NCBI GenBank assembly: GCA_965250215.1
Contig: CBDFNN010000004.1
Span: forward strand, 2,666,001 to 2,730,000
Reading direction: 5' to 3'
From: CBDFNN01 sp965250215
Lineage (GTDB): Bacteria > Bacteroidota > Rhodothermia > Rhodothermales > DATKEJ01
DNA: 64,000 nt
Made by a program: the position numbers and the translations under genes. The notes beneath the pieces are model-generated. The model had not been told where the DNA came from and did no database searches. It saw only the letters and a list, made by a program, of their open reading frames with translations. Positions 54,111 through 60,818 of this stretch are shown here, piece after piece; position 1 is the stretch's first letter; the number at the start of each line of letters is the position of its first letter.

Positions 54111-54146
54111 TACCACGAACTACAAACTCAAAACCCAAAACTATCT
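54111..54146. repeat. Degenerate intergenic repeat upstream of tRNA-Arg
   Basis: TACCACGAACTACAAAC, TCAAAACCCAAAACTATCT and related words occur ahead of the tRNA gene. The ACCACGAAC element matches the flanks of the four-helix cassette at 57541-58028. Confidence 0.55.
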
Positions 54147-54178
54147 CCCTATCGCACTATATTGGCGAGCCAGAGAAT

Positions 54179-54250
54179 GCCCTCGTAGTTCAACGGATAG
54201 AATAGAAGCCTCCTAAGCTTTAGATGTAGGTTCGATTCCTGCCGAGGGTA
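54179..54250 (+). tRNA. tRNA-Arg (anticodon CCT)
   Basis: A 72-nt cloverleaf. Acceptor GCCCTCG (54179-54185) pairs with CGAGGGT (54243-54249, closing G-T). The anticodon loop is CTCCTAA with anticodon CCT at 54212-54214. The T arm is GTAGG-TTCGATT-CCTGC. Discriminator A is at 54250; CCA is not encoded. It reads AGG codons. It is the only tRNA gene I find in the window, and integrative elements commonly use such genes. Confidence 0.93.
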
Positions 54251-54286
54251 CGTAAAGCTCAATGTTCACGGGCTATCTGGAGGCAG

Positions 54287-54306
54287 TGCTGACAAAAATG
54301 CGGACA
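54287..54306. repeat. Tandem direct repeat TGCTGACA/TGCGGACA after the tRNA
   Basis: TGCTGACA (54287-54294) and TGCGGACA (54299-54306) are 8-bp near-identical direct repeats separated by AAAA, about 40 bp after tRNA-Arg. Similar paired repeats flank integrase attachment sites downstream of tRNAs, so this may be an arm-binding remnant. The rest of 54251-54472 shows only an unrecognised ~47-codon open stretch on the minus strand. Confidence 0.35.
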
Positions 54307-54472
54307 ATGTTAGAATTAGTTGCCTGTTCGATTTCAATCAATGTCGATGTCTGCTAGGGTCCTTCCGATTCTACCCAGCCTTACCGCTGCACTGTCGATA
54401 GCCGGAGCTAGTTCTCGAAAGCATGAACTCTCTCCCTTCTGACCTAAGGACTCTTCGTAATGATGAAAATGA

Positions 54473-55765
54473 CTAATTCAGCTTAATAGCTTCATCATAT
54501 ACTCTATCTATCCCATTCAACCAATCGGTAATTGATTCTTGAATCAATACGTCAGGCTCGATAAATTCACGAGGATCAAGAGGACCTGTATGAGTCCAGT
54601 TTCCTCTTGATAACACTACATCTAATCCGATATTCTCAAGAACCGGAGGGGGAAACACGTTGGTTCCTTCTGTTTGATTTGGTCTTCCGCCAGATGGCTC
54701 TCCAATAAATGTAGCATTGGTGTGTGTTTCCAACATACTCATAAAAGCGGTTGCAGCACTGAATGTTTGACGACCAGTTAGGACAATCAGTTTTTTCTCA
54801 TCATTTAAGTTTGGGAATTCTCTTAATTTAAATATGAATGGCCATCCATTATCTAAATTTCCTCCTCCATTGCTTCTCAAATCAATAATTAGTTTGTCAA
54901 CTTTCTTTTTTTCAACAATGTCCCACAATTCCGCATAAGTATCCATCAATGAGTAATTGGGTGGATCTCGAAGCACATTAAGTTTCAAATATATTACTCC
55001 CATTTCCTCCAAATAATCCAAACGATAAGGAGGTTCAAAGGCCCATTTAGTCGAGGGCCATTCAATGTTAAACTTCCTGTCTAGTCGTACGGAATTAAGA
55101 GATGGTGATTCAAATTGATCAAAAAAGCCACCCACTCCCTCTGTGTAATTTTGCGAAGTAACTTGAATTTGCTTCGTAGTACCGTCTGATAGTCTAATTG
55201 TCAAGGGTAGAATATCTATATCGGCAATTAGTCCTAATCCCTTCATAATTGGTGGATATATCACAGAGAAAGGCACCTTAAACTTGTCACCATATATATT
55301 TTCTCCGTTGGATATTTCGAAAAGTCTTTTGGATGCCTCAGATTCAGAGAAATCACCAATCTTCTCTACTTTTCCACCTATGAATTCTGAATACTTGGGA
55401 TCCGAGGCTATTACATACAAGCCTTCTTCGAAGTAATAGAACCTAATAGGAAACCATTTTGTGTTTTCATCGGAAATCATCATGTCTCTAATCCAGGTAC
55501 CTGAATGCCCATCTTGTAGTTTTGCAACCAGCTTCATCAACTCAACTCTGATTTCATTTTTTGACAATGCCGATGATTTTTGCAAAAGAACTGAGTAATC
55601 TTCCACCCATTTATCGTGATTATAATGATGAAATATGTGGCTAGATTCATTCATAACAAGTTGGTAGAATTTATCAAGATCTTCCTCCCACTCATTGTTT
55701 TGACCACAGCCTGCAGTACTAACTGCAAATAGACCAATTAGCAGTAATAAAACGATTCTCTTCAT
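54473..55765 (-). CDS. S41-family peptidase lipoprotein, AT-rich (probably acquired)
   Basis: A 430-residue protein with a lipobox (STAGC) and a C-terminal-processing-peptidase-like catalytic domain: KLIIDLRSNGGGNLDNG, the nucleophile Ser in GRQTFSAATAFMSM, and GEPSGGRPNQTEGT. No PDZ domain is evident. Base composition is visibly AT-richer than the genes either side, and it stands beside tRNA-Arg, so recent horizontal transfer is likely. Cellular target unknown; stand-alone S41 lipoproteins of this type are common in Bacteroidota. Confidence 0.88.
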   Translation of the reverse strand: MKRIVLLLLIGLFAVSTAGCGQNNEWEEDLDKFYQLVMNESSHIFHHYNHDKWVEDYSVLLQKSSALSKNEIRVELMKLVAKLQDGHSGTWIRDMMISDENTKWFPIRFYYFEEGLYVIASDPKYSEFIGGKVEKIGDFSESEASKRLFEISNGENIYGDKFKVPFSVIYPPIMKGLGLIADIDILPLTIRLSDGTTKQIQVTSQNYTEGVGGFFDQFESPSLNSVRLDRKFNIEWPSTKWAFEPPYRLDYLEEMGVIYLKLNVLRDPPNYSLMDTYAELWDIVEKKKVDKLIIDLRSNGGGNLDNGWPFIFKLREFPNLNDEKKLIVLTGRQTFSAATAFMSMLETHTNATFIGEPSGGRPNQTEGTNVFPPPVLENIGLDVVLSRGNWTHTGPLDPREFIEPDVLIQESITDWLNGIDRVYDEAIKLN

Positions 55766-55832
55766 CTATTTTTCCACCTATTATATAATGTGGCCTTCAT
55801 AGCCTTTTTGGCCAATTGTTGGCACATAGAAA

Positions 55833-55900
55833 ATGCTACTATTCTAGCACTTACATGCAGTATACATCTATGGAAACAAAGATGCTAGTTTACTAGCACT
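55833..55900. repeat. Two related palindrome-like repeats upstream of the S41 gene
   Basis: ATGCTACTATTCTAGCACT (55833-55851) and ATGCTAGTTTACTAGCACT (55882-55900) share their ends; the second contains the perfect stem TGCTAGT-TT-ACTAGCA. They lie 68 and 117 bp before the S41 start and could be tandem operators or recombination half-sites. Confidence 0.4.
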
Positions 55901-55940
55901 CTGCGAGCAAGGTAGCCGATTGAGATCTTAATGAGGAGGG

Positions 55941-56783
55941 TCAGAGCTCGTCATATCTATTCTTAGCCTCATTCCAATACTCGTCAAGTATATCCAAATG
56001 GACTTCGCCGAGAACCTGACTATTCTCGGTAACTCTCCTTTCCACGAACTCGAATCGGTCTGAGAATTTCCGATTAGTAGTTTGAATAGCATCTTCAGAA
56101 TGTATTCCCTCTTGGCGAGCGAAATTAACTATAGAAAACAGGAGATCGCCGATCTCCTCCTTAGTCGACTGATGGTCTTCCTTTTTCATTGCATCACGGA
56201 CTTCGCCTAGTTCCTCTTCTACTTTCTGCCAACAATCATTTGAGTTTGGGAAGTCGAAGCCTACGCCAGCAACCTTCTCTTGAATTCGATGAGCGCGCAG
56301 TAGACCAGGCATCGAGCTAGGTACTCCGTCCAGCAGATTCTTTCTCTTTCCTTCCTTGAGTTTAATCTGCTCCCAGTTTTTCAGCACGTCCGATGTACCA
56401 TCAACATTCTTGTCTCCATAAACGTGGGGGTGGCGGGTATATAGTTTTTCTATGGCCGCATCGGCTATATCTTTTATGGAAAACTCTCCATGTTCTTCAG
56501 CTATGGCCCCATGAAAAAGAACATGAAGAAAAAGGTCACCCAGTTCTTTTCTCAGCTCTTCAAGATCTCCTCCCGCAATGGCCTCTACGGTCTCATAGGT
56601 CTCTTCGATCAGCAATCCCTTGACCGACTCGTGAGTCTGCTCCATATCCCAGGGACATTCAAGCCGAAGTCTCCTAACCAGACCAACAAAAGTGGCCAGT
56701 GACTTCATTAAGTCAGCATCAGCGAGGGTGGCATCGAGATCGCTCTTTAGCTTTTCGCTCTCATCCAAAAGGGCATCAATCAT
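55941..56783 (-). CDS. mazG: MazG nucleoside triphosphate pyrophosphohydrolase
   Basis: A 280-residue enzyme with two MazG domains. The first carries the magnesium-binding LLIEETYETVEA and LRKELGDLFLHVLFH. The second carries KVEEELGEVRDAM and EEIGDLLFSIVNFAR. It hydrolyses NTPs to NMP and PPi, cleaning damaged nucleotides or tuning ppGpp. It opens with CPWDMEQTHESV, the usual family start, and stands between the S41 gene and ssb. Confidence 0.95.
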   Translation of the reverse strand: MIDALLDESEKLKSDLDATLADADLMKSLATFVGLVRRLRLECPWDMEQTHESVKGLLIEETYETVEAIAGGDLEELRKELGDLFLHVLFHGAIAEEHGEFSIKDIADAAIEKLYTRHPHVYGDKNVDGTSDVLKNWEQIKLKEGKRKNLLDGVPSSMPGLLRAHRIQEKVAGVGFDFPNSNDCWQKVEEELGEVRDAMKKEDHQSTKEEIGDLLFSIVNFARQEGIHSEDAIQTTNRKFSDRFEFVERRVTENSQVLGEVHLDILDEYWNEAKNRYDEL

Positions 56784-56828
56784 AGGTCGACTCAGTGGTT
56801 AGATTTCCTCGAATATAGCTGGAATAAC

Positions 56829-56890
56829 ACTCGAGAGTTCTCACTACTCTTGACTACTCGAGACTCAAAACTCAAAACTCGTAACTCTTT
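56829..56890. repeat. Degenerate CTCAAAACTC-type intergenic repeat
   Basis: Imperfect copies of ACTCTTGACTACTCGAGACT and ACTCAAAACTCAAAACTC fill most of the mazG-ssb gap. They are the reverse complement of words at 44907-44960. They form no single long palindrome. Confidence 0.6.
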
Positions 56891-57027
56891 CACATTCCGA
56901 AGAGAACTCCTGTCACCGTAATGATTATTTTGGTTATGTCTAAAGGACAAATGTGTCTTTTAGATAGGTAAAGTCGACATCCACACCAGCGATGTTCGAT
57001 GGACTCATGAACAAACCAATATGAATA

Positions 57028-57480
57028 ATGGCAGCACGTGGTGTAAATAAAGTAATTCTCGTAGGTAATCTCGGTCAAGACCCGGAGCTGAAGTACACGG
57101 GTAACGGAACGGCCGTTGCGAATCTTAGACTCGCAACAAGTGATTCCTACAAAGACGCCAGCGGTAATCTCGTAGACAACACTCAATGGCACAACATCGT
57201 TGCTTGGGCACGTCTCGCGGAAATTTGCAACGAGTACTTGAAGAAAGGATCTAAGATTTACATTGAAGGATCTCTTCAAACTCGGACTTACGAAGACAAA
57301 GACGGAAATACCAAATATTTCACCGAGGTCAAGGCACGCGACATGGTCATGCTTGACAGCCGTGGAGGTGGCGGCGGTGGCTCATTCGGGAATGCAGGTG
57401 GAGGAGATTTCTCGTCGGGAGTTCAAACGGGTGGTGGCGCTCCGGCTCCAAGCACTGCGGATGACGACCTACCGTTTTAG
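57028..57480 (+). CDS. ssb: Single-stranded DNA-binding protein
   Basis: A 150-residue protein. The OB-fold spans about 4-108 (VNKVILVGNLGQDPELKYT, WHNIVAWARLAEICNEYLKKGSKIYIEG), a glycine-rich linker about 112-137, and the acidic tip DDDLPF that recruits replication and repair partners. It is essential for replication and recombination. A terminator hairpin follows at once. It is single-copy in the window. Confidence 0.97.
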   Translation: MAARGVNKVILVGNLGQDPELKYTGNGTAVANLRLATSDSYKDASGNLVDNTQWHNIVAWARLAEICNEYLKKGSKIYIEGSLQTRTYEDKDGNTKYFTEVKARDMVMLDSRGGGGGGSFGNAGGGDFSSGVQTGGGAPAPSTADDDLPF

Positions 57481-57486
57481 GGAAAA

Positions 57487-57538
57487 GAAAGGGAACTGAG
57501 GACTTTGAGAGGGAGCTACCGTCAGGTGGTTCCCTTTC
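57487..57538 (+). terminator. Intrinsic terminator of ssb
   Basis: GAAAGGGAAC (57487-57496) is the exact reverse complement of GTTCCCTTTC (57529-57538), and the second arm is followed by TTGTTTG. The loop of about 32 nt is long but the position, 6 bp after the ssb stop, supports termination. Confidence 0.6.
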
Positions 57539-57540
57539 TT

Positions 57541-58028
57541 GTTTGTGGTTGTGGTTCTTGGTTCGTGGTTATGGATTGGCTCAAGATGTGTCTTTATATG
57601 GAAAGGCCAGGACACGGAAACGAACCAAGAATTATGCAAGATTATACGAAGCTCGATGTATGGAAAGAGTCTCACCAACTCGTTCTTGAGATATACCAAC
57701 TAACCAAGAATCTACCGAGTGAAGAGAGATTTCATTTGACGAAACAGATTCGATCATCAACGACATCGGTCCCAACGAACCTCGTTGAAGGGTGTGGGAG
57801 ATATTCTCAGAAGGACAAAGCACATTTCTTTCAAATGGCCTTCGGCTCAGCTTCGGAGTTGGGATATCAGCTTTTAATTCTAAGAGATCTGAATTACATC
57901 AGTCCCGAAAAATACTCTGAAGTATTGGCTCGTGTTGTTCTTCTTAAAAAGAAATTAAACGCCTTACTCGGTGTTGTTCGCAAAACTCTTAGAAAAAAAC
58001 CACGAACCACGAACCACAAACCACAAAC
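57541..58028. mobile_element. Putative orphan IVS-like cassette: four-helix gene flanked by inverted repeats
   Basis: A left repeat at 57541-57570 (GTTTGTGGTTGTGGTTC, then TTGGTTCGTGGTT) is nearly the reverse complement of a right repeat at 57998-58028 (AACCACGAACCACGAACC, then ACAAACCACAAAC), differing by about one base and one indel. Between them lies a four-helix-bundle gene. Ends TTCTT and TCTTA outside the repeats hint at a short target duplication. The 488-bp unit resembles intervening sequences of 23S rRNA genes, which encode this protein family inside a stem formed by inverted repeats. Confidence 0.55.
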
Positions 58029-58047
58029 TCTTACGTCATCTAGATGA
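57634..58047 (+). CDS. Four-helix-bundle protein (23S rRNA IVP family)
   Basis: A 137-residue helical protein. YTKLDVWKESHQLVLEIY and IRSSTTSVPTNLVEGCGR are the hallmark blocks of the 23S rRNA-intervening-sequence (S23) family, whose members are basic helical bundles likely to bind nucleic acid. The Met at 57634 is chosen; the frame upstream only translates the repeat. The last ~18 residues (KKPRTTNHKPQTLTSSR) are encoded by the right inverted repeat, so the gene's end overlaps the cassette end. Function unknown. Confidence 0.9.
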   Translation: MQDYTKLDVWKESHQLVLEIYQLTKNLPSEERFHLTKQIRSSTTSVPTNLVEGCGRYSQKDKAHFFQMAFGSASELGYQLLILRDLNYISPEKYSEVLARVVLLKKKLNALLGVVRKTLRKKPRTTNHKPQTLTSSR

Positions 58048-58071
58048 GTGTGATGAGTTGTGAGTTCTCGG

Positions 58072-58398
58072 TCAGCCGGAGATACAAGTCGGGCAATCCA
58101 GCCACAACTCTTCAGGTATCCTTGGAATGGCCTCGGGGCCCTTTCCTTTCTCGAATACAGGTCTGTATAGCACTCTTCCCTCTTCGAACATATTGCCGCA
58201 GATATGACAATCCGTCTCGGAATCAATTTCAACAGGAGAATAGCCGCTGATCACCCAGCCCTCCTTTTCCAATCCATGTGCGAGGGTCTCAAGAGCGACG
58301 CGCACTGTCCTTGACTTATTTCCTTCAAAGTATCTTTTCGCAAGCTGGTCAAGGAGATCGATGGTCTCCTGCTTTAATGTGAAGTTTTGCCTTTTCAT
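58072..58398 (-). CDS. Putative ribbon-helix-helix/zinc-ribbon regulator
   Basis: A 108-residue protein. An N-terminal ribbon-helix-helix-like segment (MKRQNFTLKQETIDLLDQLA, then NKSRTVRVALETLAHG) is followed by two cysteine pairs, CHIC near 70 and CPTC near 102, forming a four-cysteine zinc or metal site. RHH dimers bind palindromic DNA, so it may be a metal-responsive repressor. The ATG at 58398 is 1 nt after the MerC stop, giving a two-gene operon, and an exact palindrome precedes that operon. Confidence 0.6.
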   Translation of the reverse strand: MKRQNFTLKQETIDLLDQLAKRYFEGNKSRTVRVALETLAHGLEKEGWVISGYSPVEIDSETDCHICGNMFEEGRVLYRPVFEKGKGPEAIPRIPEELWLDCPTCISG

Positions 58399-58399
58399 A

Positions 58400-58786
58400 C
58401 TATCCTCGCCAATTTTTCCAATGACCAATAACCAGACCCGTACTTCCCAAGATCGTCAGAATGGATTCCGCGGTTTCGGAATATAATTCACCAGCGAGCA
58501 GACCGACTAGAACAAGACTTCCACCGACTAGAAAAAGCATTCTGATGTAGAATGGCCTGCCTTTCTTGATTGAAGATCTGTACCCAATTGCCACGGTTGG
58601 TACGAGAAGAAGCGCCAAAACGAAATGCGTCCAAGTATCAAAATCAAAAACTGTAGAGCCTAAGGGAAGGGCTGCAAAAAATACGAGCGTCAAAACACAG
58701 TGAATGACGCAAATACCGGAGAGCCAAAGACCCACTCGATCCCAGAATCCTTCCGTATTTTCAATATTCGGTATACTCGATGACAT
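58400..58786 (-). CDS. MerC-like membrane protein
   Basis: A 128-residue protein with four membrane helices (about 13-35, 46-66, 75-97, 102-122). The first helix carries GICVIHCVLTLV, matching the CxxHC motif of MerC mercuric-transport proteins, in which paired cysteines bind the metal. The ATG at 58786 is chosen. It is followed immediately by a putative metal regulator, so uptake or sensing of mercury or another soft metal is plausible. Confidence 0.75.
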   Translation of the reverse strand: MSSSIPNIENTEGFWDRVGLWLSGICVIHCVLTLVFFAALPLGSTVFDFDTWTHFVLALLLVPTVAIGYRSSIKKGRPFYIRMLFLVGGSLVLVGLLAGELYSETAESILTILGSTGLVIGHWKNWRG

Positions 58787-58790
58787 GCCA

Positions 58791-58809
58791 GTGTGTATTA
58801 AATACACAC
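58791..58809. promoter_or_regulatory. 19-bp palindrome ahead of merC-like operon
   Basis: GTGTGTATTAAATACACAC is a perfect palindrome of 9-bp arms around one base, ending 4 bp from the MerC start codon, so it covers the ribosome-binding region. Extra half-sites ATGTGT (58813-58818) and ACACAT (58842-58847) lie beyond. It is a strong operator candidate for the downstream RHH/zinc-ribbon protein. Confidence 0.55.
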
Positions 58810-58923
58810 TCTATGTGTTCCAGCATTGAAAGCACTTCGATACACATCTTCAGTCCAAGAGACTGCCGGAAGTTCTAATATTTAGAGGGCGGAAAGTATC
58901 AAGAGGGCTTCGTCTCGAATCAC

Positions 58924-60144
58924 TCAGAGGGAGGAGCGAATATCCGATTGATAGGCTTGCCAGGCAGGAATGCACGCAGCTATGAGTCCGAGACAAACGG
59001 CACCGAGCAAGATCAGAAGTTCTGCTGGATGTAAGTAAAGTGCCGAAAAAGTAATTCCTCTAGTAGCAGCGGTCCAGGCACCAAACACACCGACAGCTAT
59101 GTGCGCTAGTATGATTCCCAGCGAAGCACCAGCGAAAGATATCAGAAGTCCTTCTAATAGCATGTGCTTAAGCACCAGACTTCTTGATCCTCCAAGACTT
59201 CTGATGATAGCGATGTCTTTCATACGATCCTTCAAAGCATTGTACATCGCAACGAAAAGACCGAGGATTGACGCCAAAATGAGAAGCGCAGCAAATGCTC
59301 GGACGACCATGAAGAAGGAATCGAGAAGCGAAAACAATCGGGTGGTTTCAACCGCCGGCGACGCTGCCTGCATGTTAGTCTGGCTGTTCACGTATCTAGG
59401 AAAAGAAGCGGCGGCAGCAGAAGACGCATATTGTATCAAGAGAGCTGTGTATTCTTTCTCGTCTTTTGCTCGACTTGAGGCAGCAGCCATTTGTCGCAAG
59501 TGCGGAGGTAGCGAATTAAGATCTATTTTTTCTGATGTATGACTCGACCAGATCGTCTCTGTAGATGTTAGGATCAAGTCATCAAGAACCGATGAGCTAG
59601 GCTTAAGAATGCCGACAACGATCAATCCATGCTCTTCGTGGTCTGATCCGCCGGAAAGTCCATGTGTACTATTAAGCTCATCGCCGAGAGCAAGCGAAAA
59701 CTTCTTGGCTACTTTCGACCCCAACACAAGCTGGTTTTCCGACGACCAGATTTTACCTGTCTCAAAAAGAGCTGCGTATAACTTTATATAATCCTCGCTT
59801 GTACCCACGACCCTAGTCCCTTTGTAGCTGTCCCCAATTGATAGCGGGATGGATAATTCTACAAAGTCATTTTCTTCGATCAAGCGAGCATCCGCAACAG
59901 AGATGTTTCCGGTGGGAACGTCGGTCTGGTAGATACTTGACAAGATTAGTTGAGTAGGTGATCCCTTGGCTCCAACAACAAGATCTATGTCTTTTCCATT
60001 GCGCGCCATGGTGTCCTCCAGCTGACTGCCGACAAGGATTAGACTCGTGATTGAGGCTATCCCTAAGGACAAGAGAATGACATTGAGGCCCGATGAGAGT
60101 TTTCGCTTCCGAATGTATGACCAGGTCAGTTTCCTAAGATTCAT
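58924..60144 (-). CDS. ABC transporter permease, MacB/FtsX type
   Basis: A 406-residue protein with four membrane helices: about 18-42, then a large periplasmic domain to about 270, and three helices at about 275-300, 322-350 and 367-395. This is the MacB/LolC layout, in which the periplasmic domain works with the ATPase to move lipids, lipoproteins or toxins outward. Its start overlaps the ATPase stop by 4 bases. No adaptor or partner is adjacent; the substrate is unknown. Confidence 0.88.
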   Translation of the reverse strand: MNLRKLTWSYIRKRKLSSGLNVILLSLGIASITSLILVGSQLEDTMARNGKDIDLVVGAKGSPTQLILSSIYQTDVPTGNISVADARLIEENDFVELSIPLSIGDSYKGTRVVGTSEDYIKLYAALFETGKIWSSENQLVLGSKVAKKFSLALGDELNSTHGLSGGSDHEEHGLIVVGILKPSSSVLDDLILTSTETIWSSHTSEKIDLNSLPPHLRQMAAASSRAKDEKEYTALLIQYASSAAAASFPRYVNSQTNMQAASPAVETTRLFSLLDSFFMVVRAFAALLILASILGLFVAMYNALKDRMKDIAIIRSLGGSRSLVLKHMLLEGLLISFAGASLGIILAHIAVGVFGAWTAATRGITFSALYLHPAELLILLGAVCLGLIAACIPAWQAYQSDIRSSL

Positions 60145-60788
60145 TTCGATTCAGCCCCATCCAGCTCGAAAACATTACCAATACCCGACTTTACCCTCTC
60201 GTCATGAGTAGCGATGAGTAAAGTTGCTGACTCACGTTTTGCTTCTCCCTCCAATAGTTCAATCACTCGAGCCGCGTTGCGATTATCCAGGCTTGCCGTT
60301 GGTTCATCTGCAAGAATCAACTTGGGCTTATTGACCACGGCCCTCGCGATGCCAACTCTCTGTCTTTCTCCTTCGCTCAAAGAAGAAGGATAACGTCTTG
60401 AAAGGTGTTCAATTTCTACGCCTGACAAAACCTCCGCAATTCTCGATCTATCAATTTCGAGACCACATGCGAACTGTGCCATCTCCAAGTTTTGTTCAAC
60501 TGTCAGGGTGTCCAACAAGCGATCCTTTTGAAAGACGATCCCAATGTTCTTGCCCCTAAACTGGTCGCGCTCACTCTCTCCCAACTCAGCCAGATTCTGC
60601 CCGCGCACAAAAACCTCTCCTGTTTGTGGCGAGATAATTCCTGACAGAAGATTTAGAATAGTCGTCTTGCCAGAGCCTGAATTACCAATCAAAGCCCACA
60701 CTGAGCCTTGATCGCCTGAGAATTGATCAATCCTAAGCGTTGACTCAGAATTTTCGTGGCTATACTCTATTTTTCGCAGACTAAACAT
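60141..60788 (-). CDS. ABC transporter ATP-binding protein, LolD/MacB type
   Basis: A 215-residue ATPase. Walker A GNSGSGKTT near 35-43, signature LSEGERQRVGIARAV near 136-150, Walker B LILADEP and LIATHDERV for the switch histidine. Short, single-domain ATPases with this signature pair with MacB/LolC-like permeases. Overlap of 4 bases with the permease gene shows that they form one transporter. The role may be lipoprotein or small-molecule export. Confidence 0.93.
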   Translation of the reverse strand: MFSLRKIEYSHENSESTLRIDQFSGDQGSVWALIGNSGSGKTTILNLLSGIISPQTGEVFVRGQNLAELGESERDQFRGKNIGIVFQKDRLLDTLTVEQNLEMAQFACGLEIDRSRIAEVLSGVEIEHLSRRYPSSLSEGERQRVGIARAVVNKPKLILADEPTASLDNRNAARVIELLEGEAKRESATLLIATHDERVKSGIGNVFELDGAESK

Positions 60789-60818
60789 GAAGCCGAAGAT
60801 AAATATCAGCCCTACAAA

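Noticed and set aside
54251..54472. Short minus-strand open stretch (about 47 codons) ending in a hydrophobic-basic segment
   Set aside because: No start, no homologue recognised and no ribosome-binding site; it may be a decayed gene end, so it is not called.
57505..57633. Longer N-terminus for the four-helix-bundle protein
   Set aside because: The extra codons translate the left inverted repeat and terminator DNA; the family begins at the Met at 57634.
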